Assembly (NCBI RefSeq): GCF_003667565.1
Contig: NZ_RCUX01000002.1
Location: 248,001-312,000, forward strand
Direction: 5' to 3'
DNA: 64,000 nucleotides
Source: Mycetocola tolaasinivorans
GTDB lineage: Bacteria; Actinomycetota; Actinomycetes; Actinomycetales; Microbacteriaceae
The notes under the pieces: generated by a model
What the model was told of the DNA's origin: nothing
What the model saw: the letters and a program-made list of their open reading frames with translations, nothing else
Databases searched by the model: none
Shown here: in pieces, positions 9,010 through 20,100 of the stretch
How the letters are laid out: every line of letters starts with the position of its first letter
How positions within the stretch are numbered: the stretch's first letter is position 1
Translations under genes and position numbers: made by a program

Positions 9010-9672
9010 ATGCGCGAACGCTATCCCCACGACCGCTTTGATAACGCACCCAAGAACTCCAAGCGGGTGGGTGCCCACCGGGCAGCCGGCGCACTGCCGC
9101 CGCGGCGCTTGGGTTGGCTGGTCGCCATCATCGCCGTGGTTGCTCTCGTGCTCGCGGGCATCATCTACATCGCCGTGCAGAACGGCCGGATCGACTTCAC
9201 CCCGCCGGCAAACACCTCGAGTGCGCAGCCCTCCACCGATCCCGACGGGAATGCCACCGAGGAACCCGGTACCGACGAGGGCGCGACACCGGGCAATGGC
9301 GAGAGCGAAGCCCCCTCGAATGAGCCCTCCACCCCGCCGACTGGCGACCTCAAGGCCGACCCGACGGCCGTGGTGTACGTCCTCAACGGAACCACCACGA
9401 CCGGGCTGTCTGCCGGCGCTGCCGCCAACCTGAAGAAGGATGGCTGGACTCAGCAGATCAACGTGGGTAACGCCTCCTCCCGAACCGTGCGTGAGAGTGC
9501 CGTTTACTACCACGCCGCGGCCGGCGAACAGGCCGCGCGAGCACTGGCCTCGAACCTCGGCATCTCGAAGGTGCTCAAGTCCAACGAGTTCGCGACCGTC
9601 AAGGGCGGCGGTGCCGCACCGGTCAACCAGGTCGTGGCCGTTCTCGGCGCCGACTACTCGGCCAGCAACTAG
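9010..9672 (+). CDS. LytR C-terminal domain membrane protein
   Basis: A 220-residue protein. Basic cytoplasmic N-terminus, one transmembrane helix (about 35-58, GWLVAIIAVVALVLAGIIYIAV), a Pro/Glu/Ser-rich linker of about 60 residues, then a LytR_C domain (about 118-218, VVYVLNGTTTTGLSAGAAANL and AAGEQAARALASNLGISKV). Such proteins lack the LCP catalytic domain and may help wall polymer attachment. ATG 9010 is preceded by AAGGAA at 8997-9002; the upstream ATG at 8983 lacks such a site. It is probably co-transcribed with the DUF3263 gene. Confidence 0.85.
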   Translation: MRERYPHDRFDNAPKNSKRVGAHRAAGALPPRRLGWLVAIIAVVALVLAGIIYIAVQNGRIDFTPPANTSSAQPSTDPDGNATEEPGTDEGATPGNGESEAPSNEPSTPPTGDLKADPTAVVYVLNGTTTTGLSAGAAANLKKDGWTQQINVGNASSRTVRESAVYYHAAAGEQAARALASNLGISKVLKSNEFATVKGGGAAPVNQVVAVLGADYSASN

Positions 9673-9768
9673 TACTGAGCGGGGCCGCGAGCGGCTCCCC
9701 GGGGATGCGAACAGGATTCGACCCGTTTGCATCCCCAAAAATCGACGGATTTCGCCTAGGGTGGCCGC

Positions 9769-10809
9769 ATGGTCGGAACTCATTCTCCCGGTGGTGTCTC
9801 CCGGGTCGCACGCGCACTCGCCCTCCTGCTGGCGGGTGGTGTGCTGCTGAGTGCCTGCGCCACCCATCCGAAACCCGGGGCGTCCGAAGCCGGCTCGGTA
9901 GCGCCGAGTGCCCCTCCGGAGACCTCGCCCCTGACGGGGATGCCGGTGACCTCGGCCACCGAGACCAGCCCCGCGCTCTCCGCGAAAATCGGAAACGACG
10001 CGGAGGCGCGTCCGCAGCGGGGGCTCGACCAGGCGGATATCGTCTTCGAGGAGCTCGTTGAGGGCGGACTCACGCGGTACGTGGGCGTGTGGCAGTCGCG
10101 CATCCCGAAGGAAATCGGGCCGCTGAGATCCATTCGACCGATGGACCCGGATATCGTCTCGCCGTTTGGCGGCCTCGTTGCGTACTCCGGCGGGCAGCAG
10201 ATCTTCGTGGACATGATGCGCGCGGCCCCGGTGAAAAACTACGTGCACGGTGACGCAAACGCAGACCCCTTCATGTATCGCTCGAAAGACAAACCGGCCC
10301 CTCACAACGTCATTCTGCGTGCGCAGGACCTCCTGAAAAAGGAGGCCGCACTGGCCCCTCCTCGCCCGCAGTTTGACCATTCGGACGGCCCGGAATCGGC
10401 CACCGCGGCACTCTCGGGTGTGCCCGTGGCCTCGATTCACACCACATTCTCGGCGTTCCGGAAACAGTCCTGGGACTGGGCCGAGGCCGGCGGCTCGTTT
10501 GTGCGATCGCAGCAGGGGCACCCCGATCTCGCGGCCGATGGGAAGCCTCTGTCCGCGATTAACGTCGTTTCGCTCCGGGTCGAGATTTCCCATCAGTATC
10601 CGGATGTCCCGAAGACCGAACTAATCGGTTCGGGTGTGGGCCAGGTGGCCACCGCGGGAAAGACCATCGCCGTGAGCTGGGCCAAGGCGTCGGCTACCGA
10701 ACCGATCCGGCTCACCGCCGAGGACGGGAGCGCGGTTCTACTGGCCCCGGGCAACACCTGGGTTGAGCTGGTGCCGCTGGTTCCCGGGGCCGACATCACC
10801 GTTCAGTAG
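9769..10809 (+). CDS. DUF3048 (YerB-type) lipoprotein
   Basis: A 346-residue secreted lipoprotein. The signal peptide ends in the lipobox LLSAC with Cys at about 29. It is followed by the DUF3048 N-terminal pattern SPLTGMP, then RPQRGLDQADIVFEELVEGGLTR-type sequence and GPLRSIRPMDP. The C-terminal DUF3048 domain covers residues 190-345. YerB-like proteins are extracytoplasmic and of unknown function. The ATG at 9769 is supported by the signal peptide. It lies just upstream of, and in the same direction as, groEL, but groEL has its own promoter. Confidence 0.85.
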   Translation: MVGTHSPGGVSRVARALALLLAGGVLLSACATHPKPGASEAGSVAPSAPPETSPLTGMPVTSATETSPALSAKIGNDAEARPQRGLDQADIVFEELVEGGLTRYVGVWQSRIPKEIGPLRSIRPMDPDIVSPFGGLVAYSGGQQIFVDMMRAAPVKNYVHGDANADPFMYRSKDKPAPHNVILRAQDLLKKEAALAPPRPQFDHSDGPESATAALSGVPVASIHTTFSAFRKQSWDWAEAGGSFVRSQQGHPDLAADGKPLSAINVVSLRVEISHQYPDVPKTELIGSGVGQVATAGKTIAVSWAKASATEPIRLTAEDGSAVLLAPGNTWVELVPLVPGADITVQ

Positions 10810-10855
10810 CGCCGAACGGCACGGTGTTAGTGTGCCGTAATCTGAGCCCTTCGGC

Positions 10856-10884
10856 TTGCACTCATAGGTGGAGAGTGCCAGAAT
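10856..10884 (+). promoter_or_regulatory. groEL promoter
   Basis: A -35 box TTGCAC (10856-10861) and a -10-like CAGAAT (10879-10884) are 17 bp apart. Transcription would start at the CIRCE element, the normal arrangement for HrcA control. Confidence 0.6.
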
Positions 10885-10888
10885 CGAA

Positions 10889-10915
10889 TTAGCACTCACA
10901 TTCCCCGAGTGCTAA
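10889..10915 (+). promoter_or_regulatory. CIRCE operator (HrcA site)
   Basis: A perfect inverted repeat TTAGCACTC-N9-GAGTGCTAA, identical to the CIRCE consensus, ends 36 bp before the groEL start codon. It implies heat-shock control by HrcA. Confidence 0.97.
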
Positions 10916-12626
<1,711 letters not shown>

Positions 12627-12740
12627 CTGTACACAAAGCCGACGAGTCCAGATAACAAGTGCAGAGGGCACGGCCCTGAGGATGGAGGCGATCGTCAGCT
12701 CAGACAGGCAGGCTGAGCCCTCAACCAACAGGGGGAAATC

Positions 12741-13904
12741 ATGGCGCAGCAAGTATCACCCGAGAACTTCATCCATATCTCATATACCGAACCGGGGTGG
12801 AAGGCAGATCCGCAGAAACTCTTGGATGCTGCTCGGCGGTGGAGATCTCCGGATTCCATGATGCTCCCTCGATTCGACGTCGACACCTTTCAGCGGACGC
12901 ACGGGCTTACTTCCACTGTCGAAAATGCTATCGAGGAGGCCACCCCGCAACAGGTTCTGACGAGGATGACAGCGCCGGAGTTCCTCAACGGCCCGATCGA
13001 ACACCCGTGGGCAGAGGACGGCACGATACTGTCGAAGATCCGGGATGCAATGGAGCACGGTCGTCCGCTTGAACTGGTACTTCCTTCGTTTGCAGGCCGG
13101 CCCCATAACCCAGCTGCCCATCGGCGGGTAGCCCCCGACCTCGGCGAATTGTATGCACTTCAGCTTCTGAAAAATATCTCCGATGCCGTGACCCGACTGC
13201 ATGCTCCAGGACTTGTTATCACTCTGCTACTGGATGGTCGTGCCCATCGTGACTTTTACGGATATAGCGATCATGAAGGCATGCCGTATGCGTCAAACTT
13301 ATGGCGACAAATTGATCTTCTGGGGGCGCGCGGGCAAATCCAGATTGTTGAATTGCATGATTTGATGTCAGCCCGAGCTTCGGAGCTTTCGGACATCGAC
13401 GAACGGGTTCGTAGCTCCATCTCAGAAAAATGGACGGACAAAAGCTTCCCCCAACGGGCACACCTGATTCGCGCCCTGCGTCAGGGGACCGAAACGACCG
13501 CAATCTCTTCTGCGCTCATAGAGATGTACAAATCCGGCGACTCGTTTCCGATATCGGTTCAAGATTTCGCGGATCAAGCCGAATTAATTGTGCAGGAACG
13601 TGCGGAACATACCGCTTTTGAGTATGCGGTGCTCATGACAAAGCTTCGTGAACTTGATGTTATTGGGCGTGCTTTTCCACAGGCCATACGTGGAACCGTG
13701 CATCCTAAACCAGGACAGTATGCTCCGATCTTGAAAAATGTGAGAACAATTATTTCACCCTGGCACGGCGTCGCGATTCTCACCGCTTCCGGCGAGATCG
13801 TAACGGAATACGAGAGCATGATTTTTCAAGAGTTCGAACGTTTCCGTGCGGTGTACATCTACGGTGACGAGGCCCCGTTTTACTATGAGGAGCTCACCGA
13901 GTGA
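12741..13904 (+). CDS. Dit1/PvcA-type isonitrile synthase family protein
   Basis: A 387-residue protein that I assign to the isocyanide synthase family (PvcA, yeast Dit1), which turns the amino group of tyrosine or tryptophan into an isonitrile using ribulose 5-phosphate. Evidence is the family's central block, here LVLPSFAGRPHNPAAHRR, APDLGELYALQLL (about 133-145) and ITLLLDGRAHRDF. Near the C-terminus it also shows RGTVHPKPGQYAP with SPWHGVAIL (about 310-342). The usual FPxKS segment is diverged (FAGRP), so this is an outlying member and the substrate is uncertain. ATG 12741 has AGGGGGAA six bases upstream. The transporter gene begins nine bases after the stop. Codon use is more AT-rich than in neighbouring groEL or putA, suggesting transfer. 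No PvcB-like oxygenase gene is adjacent. Confidence 0.78.
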   Translation: MAQQVSPENFIHISYTEPGWKADPQKLLDAARRWRSPDSMMLPRFDVDTFQRTHGLTSTVENAIEEATPQQVLTRMTAPEFLNGPIEHPWAEDGTILSKIRDAMEHGRPLELVLPSFAGRPHNPAAHRRVAPDLGELYALQLLKNISDAVTRLHAPGLVITLLLDGRAHRDFYGYSDHEGMPYASNLWRQIDLLGARGQIQIVELHDLMSARASELSDIDERVRSSISEKWTDKSFPQRAHLIRALRQGTETTAISSALIEMYKSGDSFPISVQDFADQAELIVQERAEHTAFEYAVLMTKLRELDVIGRAFPQAIRGTVHPKPGQYAPILKNVRTIISPWHGVAILTASGEIVTEYESMIFQEFERFRAVYIYGDEAPFYYEELTE

Positions 13905-13913
13905 GCGTGATGC

Positions 13914-15113
13914 GTGCCTAGACGGCGGCCGCGGCTTGCCATCCGAGCCAGACTGACCGCACTGGGGCTTGCGCAGGTATTCGCGTCCACCGCGGCAGGC
14001 GTTGCGCTCACCGTGGTGACGCCAACGGCATTCCGTCTCTCCGGTTCGGGACAGATATCGGGGCTTGCCCAGACCTCAATGATTGTTGGCGCAAGCGTCC
14101 TGACCTTTCCCATCGCGAGGCTCGCTCAAAAAAGTGGGCGAGGAACCGCACTCGCGGTGGCGTTCGCCCTCGCCGCAGGTGGTGCCGGGGGCACGATCGG
14201 GGCGGTGAGTATCGAATCTTGGCCCCTCTTTCTCGTCGCGCTTTTCCTGGTTGGGGGTGGTACCGTCGGAGGCCTGGCCACAAGATTTGCCGCGGCGGAT
14301 ATCGTCGAGAAACCAGCGAGTGTTCCCCTCGCCATCAGCCTGATTCTCTGGGCGGGCACGATTGGTGCCCTGCTCGGACCCAACCTCGTGGGCCAGATGA
14401 GCGCGGCCTCGCACCTGGGGCCATATCAGCTCTTGCTCATCCTCTACATGCTCGCCATCGCCGCATCATTTGCGGGTGCGAACGGGAAGCGCCCCCACAT
14501 CGCGTTTGCAGCCAAGCGTCGTGTGCGGCTCAGTGAGATCCCGATGCTCTTGCGAAAGCATCGGTCCGCAACCCAGGGGCTGATCATCACGCTCGTTTCG
14601 CACGCCGCGATGATCGCGCTGATGGGAATGGCCCCGGTGCACCTGAGCCATCTCCAGACCTCGGCCGGGGTGGTTGGGCTCATCATGAGTGCTCACCTGG
14701 TAGCCATGTATGTTTTGAGCCCGGTTTTTGGGATGCTCGCCCGGTGGCGAGGTGCAGGGGTAGTCGGCGTGGCAGGCCTCATACTGTCCGGGGTATCCGC
14801 CGTGATTCTTGCCCTGGCGTCTACGAATACGCCGTGGCTATTCCCGGTTGGTCTGACCCTCCTCGGATTTGCCTGGTCGATGGGGATCGTTGCGGGGTCT
14901 GCGCTTGTGTCTGGCAAAATTCCTGAGCCGGAGCGAGGCGTCTTTCAGGGGCTTACCGACCTCGGTATGAATGTCTCCGGGGGCGTTTTCAGTGTTCTCG
15001 CGGGCCTCGTGATGGCAGCCCTCTCCTATGAGGCGCTTGCCTGGACCATCGCCGCAATTGTGCTCGTTGTGCTGGGCGGTTTCCTCAGGCCACCCAGGAC
15101 AAGAGGTTTCTGA
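13914..15113 (+). CDS. MFS transporter linked to isonitrile synthase
   Basis: A 399-residue major facilitator protein with about twelve hydrophobic helices. The first-half loop 2-3 region is ARLAQKSGRGTALAVAFALA (about 67-86). It is of the drug/metabolite exporter kind. GTG 13914 follows the isonitrile synthase stop by nine bases, so the two are coupled; the nearest GAGGAG lies inside the upstream gene. I infer export of the isonitrile product. Yeast offers a parallel in DIT1 with the DTR1 exporter. The decayed groEL 3'-end copy begins right after its stop codon. Confidence 0.85.
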   Translation: MPRRRPRLAIRARLTALGLAQVFASTAAGVALTVVTPTAFRLSGSGQISGLAQTSMIVGASVLTFPIARLAQKSGRGTALAVAFALAAGGAGGTIGAVSIESWPLFLVALFLVGGGTVGGLATRFAAADIVEKPASVPLAISLILWAGTIGALLGPNLVGQMSAASHLGPYQLLLILYMLAIAASFAGANGKRPHIAFAAKRRVRLSEIPMLLRKHRSATQGLIITLVSHAAMIALMGMAPVHLSHLQTSAGVVGLIMSAHLVAMYVLSPVFGMLARWRGAGVVGVAGLILSGVSAVILALASTNTPWLFPVGLTLLGFAWSMGIVAGSALVSGKIPEPERGVFQGLTDLGMNVSGGVFSVLAGLVMAALSYEALAWTIAAIVLVVLGGFLRPPRTRGF

Positions 15114-15121
15114 CCGACCTC

Positions 15122-15227
15122 GTAGGCTACCGTCCTCTGGCCATTGGTGGCGGCGGTGTGGACCGCTCAAACCACGCCTCGCTTCACACAGACGATCGAT
15201 CTCCTTCCGGAGGGCACCCGTTTTGGC
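15122..15227 (+). repeat. Direct repeat copy B: decayed groEL 3' end and terminator
   Basis: Degenerate copy of 12547-12626. The tail codons survive as GGTGGCGGCGGTGTGGAC, then a diverged stop region, the identical 13-mer CCTCGCTTCACAC, and a terminator that keeps its right half (CCGGAGGGCACCCGTTTT) but has lost the left stem arm. It lies directly after the MFS stop and before the DUF1295 gene. It therefore marks the right border of the isonitrile cassette. Confidence 0.7.
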
Positions 15228-15234
15228 GTGCCGG

Positions 15235-16044
15235 CTAGGCTCGCGGGGGCCAGGGGACCAGGCGTGAGGTACGGGCGCGATAGGCCGCGTAGGCGGGGTA
15301 TTTCGCGCCGGAGAGGGACTCGGCCATGACCGTCGATCCGAAGGACTGCGCGGTCAGCAGAACCGTGCCGATGATGGTCCAGGACAGTAGCGGACCGACG
15401 GCCGCGGCTCCGATCGCGTAGAACACCCACCACATGAGGATTTCGCAGAACAGGTTGGGATGCCGCGAATAGCGGAACAGGCCGGTGCTGATGAATCCCT
15501 CGGTGAGCGGCTTCCCGGCCGTCGCGGCCGCATGCTTGCGCTGCTGGAAGCGCCACTGCTGGCCGTCCGCCGTGCCCTCTCCCACGAGCAGAAGCATAAA
15601 GATGGCGGCGAGGATCCAGTCGAGAACCCCCAGCGGCGTACGGTGCTCGTAGGCGGTCCATGCGGGCAGAATCAGCAGGAGCAGGAGCGCCTGCTGATAG
15701 ACGCTGATGAAGAGCGCGTGAAAGACCACCCACTGTGCCGGAGTGAGTTTCTGACGCACGGTGCCCCAGCGGTAGTCCTCGGCACCGCGGCGAAAGCCAC
15801 CCTTGCGGGCATAGTTGAACGTCAGCCGCACGCCCCAGGCGGTGGCCAGCACTGCGAGGAGGTTCAGCCGTGCATCGCCGAGACCCGCAGCACCGGCAAA
15901 CACCCACGCGTAGACGATGGGCAGAATCGACCACAGCCGATCGAGCCACGCCGATGAGCCGCGCCTCGCCGTCACCGCCCAGGTCAGCACGGCCACCACC
16001 GCAAAAATCACAACGCACACGAGTAGCGGATTGATCGCGGACAT
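15235..16044 (-). CDS. DUF1295 membrane protein (steroid 5-alpha-reductase-like)
   Basis: A 269-residue integral membrane protein with about seven helices. The C-terminal half carries the DUF1295 / isoprenylcysteine methyltransferase-like signature, STGLFRYSRHPNLFCEILMWWVFY (about 178-200), and ends with YPAYAAYRARTSRLVPW. Related proteins reduce or methylate lipid substrates with NAD(P)H or SAM, but bacterial DUF1295 members are uncharacterised. ATG 16044 is chosen because hydrophobic sequence begins at once and AAGGAGA lies about 12 nt upstream. The longer frame to 16158 adds a Cys/Arg-rich stretch with no similarity. The gene is convergent on the isonitrile cassette. Confidence 0.85.
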   Translation of the reverse strand: MSAINPLLVCVVIFAVVAVLTWAVTARRGSSAWLDRLWSILPIVYAWVFAGAAGLGDARLNLLAVLATAWGVRLTFNYARKGGFRRGAEDYRWGTVRQKLTPAQWVVFHALFISVYQQALLLLLILPAWTAYEHRTPLGVLDWILAAIFMLLLVGEGTADGQQWRFQQRKHAAATAGKPLTEGFISTGLFRYSRHPNLFCEILMWWVFYAIGAAAVGPLLSWTIIGTVLLTAQSFGSTVMAESLSGAKYPAYAAYRARTSRLVPWPPRA

Positions 16045-16275
16045 ACCCAACGCTGGTCTCCTTGCCACCGGAACACCCCGTCCCCGGTGCGCCCCATTCT
16101 TGCAACGTGCGCGGGGGAGGGCAAGCATCCGGGGAAAATCCGGGCAGTCTGGGGACAAAAACCGGTCGCCGTCGACGCGTGTGAATGTTTCCCCAGGCCA
16201 GTGAAGCCAGGAAGTTTCTCACGGACCTCGTGGATTGCCGCCGTGACGGGGTGCTTCGCGGTGAACTGGGCAAAG

Positions 16276-16326
16276 AAAAACCCCGGCAGCATAACGAATC
16301 ATGTTCGACAGAGGCATGTGCCGGGG
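16276..16326 (-). other. Terminator-like hairpin in minus orientation
   Basis: CCCCGGCA (16281-16288) pairs with TGCCGGGG (16319-16326) across a 30-base loop. On the minus strand it is followed by TTTTTC. It sits in the spacer between the divergent DUF1295 and Abi-like genes, so on that strand it would act upstream of DUF1295. The long loop makes it doubtful as a simple terminator. Confidence 0.35.
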
Positions 16327-16366
16327 ACTTCGAGGCCAGCGTAACACGTCAACAGGGGAGCAGCCA

Positions 16367-17155
16367 ATGGTTATCTTTTCCGAGCGGTATTTTTGCGCAC
16401 TCGAGCGGGCGATATCCCTGAGGAGGATGCGCGTGTATGTGGCTGCCGCAAGGGGAGACCGAGAGGCCGCACTCGAGCTCTACCTCTGGGATCGCCGGCT
16501 GGCGATCGGTTTTCTCGCGGATATTGCCCTACTGGAACCCGCGCTTCGAAACGCGATGAATGCCCAGATTGTGAGGAGATGGGGTCCGGAGTGGTACGCA
16601 GACCCATCCGTACTCCTCGACGAACGGACCAGGCATCAGTTGAGCGCGGCGTGGGTGAGGGCTTCAGAATCGAAAATGCCGGACGACGTCATCGCGCACT
16701 GCATGTTTGGATTCTGGCGAGGCCTGCTTGACCGGGGCGACCACGTGGGGCGAGCCCCGCGTCGGGTCCGCTGCAACTACGACAGCTTGTGGCGCGGGGT
16801 GCTCGACCGGGCATTCCCCGGCGGCCGGGAGCAGGCGGAAATCGATGGGCAACGCTGGCAGCGAGGATATGCGCTCTCCATCGTGAGCCGCATCAACGCG
16901 CTGCGAAACCGGGTGGCGCATCATGAACCGTTTATCAACGGCATCCAGCTTCCGGGACAGGAACTCGTGGTGAGCGTTGAGACTGCTCACCAGGATTGCC
17001 TCAGGCTTGCCTCCATGATCGATCGGGATCTCCGCACCCTTCTCCTCGCAACGTCGGAAGTAGCGGCGATCATCGCGCAGAACCCGCTCCCCATCGCCGC
17101 TCAGGGAGGGCCCGCGGCGGCCCCTGATACGACGGCAAAGCCCCCGGAACCGTAG
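16367..17155 (+). CDS. Abi-like HEPN family protein
   Basis: A 262-residue protein of the Abi-like (AbiD/AbiF, Abi_2) family tied to phage abortive infection. It has the typical spacing LYLWDRRLAIGFLADIALLEPALRNAM (about 38-64), the FGFWRGLL block (114-121), LWRGVLDRAFP (141-151) and finally LRNRVAHHEPF (179-189). The last contains the R-x4-H core of HEPN ribonucleases (R180, H185). I infer an RNase that acts on infection or as a toxin. No partner antitoxin is evident. ATG 16367 is preceded by GGGGAG with seven-base spacing. The tail past residue 235 is Ala/Pro-rich. It is a single gene facing putA across a shared terminator. Confidence 0.82.
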   Translation: MVIFSERYFCALERAISLRRMRVYVAAARGDREAALELYLWDRRLAIGFLADIALLEPALRNAMNAQIVRRWGPEWYADPSVLLDERTRHQLSAAWVRASESKMPDDVIAHCMFGFWRGLLDRGDHVGRAPRRVRCNYDSLWRGVLDRAFPGGREQAEIDGQRWQRGYALSIVSRINALRNRVAHHEPFINGIQLPGQELVVSVETAHQDCLRLASMIDRDLRTLLLATSEVAAIIAQNPLPIAAQGGPAAAPDTTAKPPEP

Positions 17156-17169
17156 CCGGTTCCGGGGGC
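17140..17169. terminator. Bidirectional terminator between abi-like gene and putA
   Basis: A perfect 12-bp stem (GCCCCCGGAACC with its complement) and six-base loop overlap the stop codon of the Abi-like gene and end 25 bp before the putA stop. Confidence 0.75.
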
Positions 17170-17193
17170 CGTGTAGTGCCCTGGGGAGGGTGG

Positions 17194-20100
17194 TTAGATC
17201 GCTGCCTCAGACCAGGCGTCGTGGTTACCGAAGCGGTGTGCGGTAATCGAGACGGCCTGCTCGTGCAGGAACGGCAGCAGCTCAATGCGGCCGGCCTCGG
17301 TGATCGGGTCGCGGTAGAACGCCAGCTCGGGGCGTCCACCGGCGGCGGCGTACTCGTCGGCGCTGCTGGTGCCCACCACGCGAATGCGCGCGAGGTCGGT
17401 CTTCGGCAGCGTGGCGAGCCAGGCGGCGTCCGACTCTGCGGTGAGGCGCAGACCCGCGGTGCGGGCGGCTGCCTCGAGCGCGCCGGGGAGCGCCAGACCG
17501 GTGCTCACCGGAACCGAACCGCCGGCGCGAACGGCGGCGATCAGGACGCGCACGGCGTCGGTCAGGGCCGCGTTCTCCGCGATCCGCACGCCGGTGTGGG
17601 CGGGCAGGTAGCGGAAGATGTTGCGCTCCAGCACGAGGGCGGACACATCGGTGATCGCACCGAACTCGGCATCCCAGGCGGCCTGGTCGAGGGCGGCGGC
17701 GCGCAGCAGCGCGGCGGTGTCGGCACCCGAGGCGTCGATGATGGCGCGCACGCGAGCGTCGATCGAAACCTGCGGTACGCTCGCCGCGGCGGCGGGAGCA
17801 AACGAACCGAGACCAAACAGGTAGTTCGGTCCGCCGGCCTTCGCGCCGGCACCGATGGCCGAGCGCTTCCAGCCACCGAAGGGCTGACGGCGCACGATCG
17901 CACCGGTGATACCGCGGTTGACGTACAGGTTTCCTGCCTGCACACCGTCAAGCCAGATCTTCAGCTCGGCGGCATCCAGCGAGTGGAGACCCGCGGTCAG
18001 ACCATACGCGGTGCCGTTCTGCACTCGGATGGCGTCCTCCAGGGTCGGGACGGCCATCACGCCGAGCACCGGACCGAAGAACTCGGTGGTGTGGAAGCGG
18101 CTACCCTCGGCCACGCCCACGCGCACGCCGGGGGAGTACAGCTGCCCCTCGGCGTCGAGCCTCTTCGGCTCCACGGCCCAGGTTTCACCCGGGGCCAGCT
18201 CGGTCAGGGCCCAGGCGAGCTTGCCGGCGGCGGGCTCGATGATCGGGCCGACCTGCGCGGCGAGGTTGGTCGGCAGGTCAACGCGCAGGCTGGTTGCGGC
18301 GTCAACGAGCTGGTTGATGAAGCGCTCCGAACGGCCCATCTCACCCACCAGGATGACGAGGCTCGCAGCCGAGCACTTCTGACCGGCGTGGCCGAAGGCC
18401 GAGTACACGACGTCCGCCACGGCGAGGTCGATGTCGGCGCTCGGGGTCACGATGATCGAGTTCTTCCCCGAGGTCTCGGCGAGCAGCGGGAGGTCCGAAC
18501 GCCAGGAGCGGAACAGCTCGGCGGTCTCAAACGCACCGGTGAGGATCACGCGGTCCACGCTCGGGTGCGAGATTAGCTGCTTGCCCAGCTCACCCTCGGC
18601 CACATCCGCGAGGATCAGCACCTCGCGCGGCACACCGGCAGCCCAGAGCAGCTCGGCAATGACGGCGGCGCAGCGGCGTGCCTGCGGGGCGGGCTTCAGG
18701 ATCACGGCGGATCCCGCGGCCAGCGCTGCGAGGGTCGAACCGGTGGGGATCGCGATGGGGAAGTTCCAGGGCGGGGCCACCACGGTCAGTGCCGCGGGGG
18801 TGAACTCGGCTCCCTGCAGGGCCTCCAGCTCCTCGGCACGCTCGGCGTAGTAGGCGGCGAAGTCGATGGCCTCGGAGATCTCCGGGTCGGCCTGGTCGAG
18901 GCTCTTGCCGGTTTCAACCGCGGCAACCTCGATCAGCTCACCGCGGTGCGCGGCCAGCTCGCGGGCCACCTCACGCAGCACGCGGGCACGCTCGGCGGCA
19001 CCGGCGGCCTGCCACGCGGGCTGGCTGGCACGGGCACCGGCGACGAGCGTCTCCACCTCATCGGCGGAGTGCACGGCGGCCGCGGCGATTCCGGCGAGAC
19101 CCAGCTCGGAGGAGGGGATACGCGCGGCGATGTCGTGAGCCCAGCGGATGTTGGCGGGCAGCGAGGAGTCGGTGTCCGGGGTGTTGTCGAAACCACCAAC
19201 CGGGGCGACCGGCGTCTCGTTCAGACGGGTCTGGGTGCGGTTTGCACCCGGCACGGTGGCATCCACCGCGGCCAGGGAGTCCAGGAAGCGGTTCTTCTCG
19301 CGCTCGAACAGCGCGGGCTCCTTGGTGAGCTCAAACACCGCGGACATGAAGTTCTGCGGGCTGGCGTTCTCCTCCAGGCGGCGCACCAGGTACGAGATCG
19401 CGGCGTCGAAGTTTTCCGGGGCAACCACCGGGGTGTAGAGCAGCAGCGAGCCCACGTCCTTCGAGATCGCGGCGGCCTGGCCCTCGGCCATGCCGAGCAG
19501 CATCTCGAACTCGACCCGGTCGGACACACCGCGTGCGGTGGCCAGCAGGTGCGCGTGAGCGATGTCGAAGAGGTTGTGGCCGGCGATACCGAGGCGCACG
19601 GCGTCGGTGTTCTCGGGGCGCAGCGCCCAGTCGAGCACGCGCTTGTAGTTGGTATCCGAGTCCTGCTTGGTGCCGTAGGTGGCGAGTTCCCAGCCGTGCA
19701 CGGTGGCCGAGACGGTCTCCATCGCGAGGTTTGCGCCCTTCACGACGCGCACCTTGATACCGGCACCGCCGCGGGCGCGACGAGCCTGCGACCAGACGGT
19801 GAGATCCTGCAGCGCGCCGAGAGCATCGGGCAGGTAGGCCTGCAGCACGATTCCGGCCTCGAGGGTCAGGAACTCCGGGCGGTCCAGGATCTTCTTCAGC
19901 ACGTCGATGGTCAGGTGGAGGTCGTGGTACTCCTCCATGTCCAGGTTGATGAACTTCGGGGTCGCGGAGGACGCGGCCAGCTCATACAGCGGCACCAGGC
20001 GGTCAACGACCTTGGTGACGGTGTTGTCGTAGTCCCACAGGCTCAGCTCGTTGACAACCGAGGACACCTTGATCGAGACGTAGTCGACGTCCGGACGCGC

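Noticed and set aside
9701..9735. GGGGATGC hairpin between the LytR_C and DUF3048 genes as a terminator
   Set aside because: The stem has a mismatch and is followed by A, not T, on the coding strand.
8632..10593. A 653-residue minus-strand open frame across DUF3263, LytR_C and DUF3048 genes
   Set aside because: Three recognisable genes with ribosome sites lie on the other strand; the frame is low-complexity.
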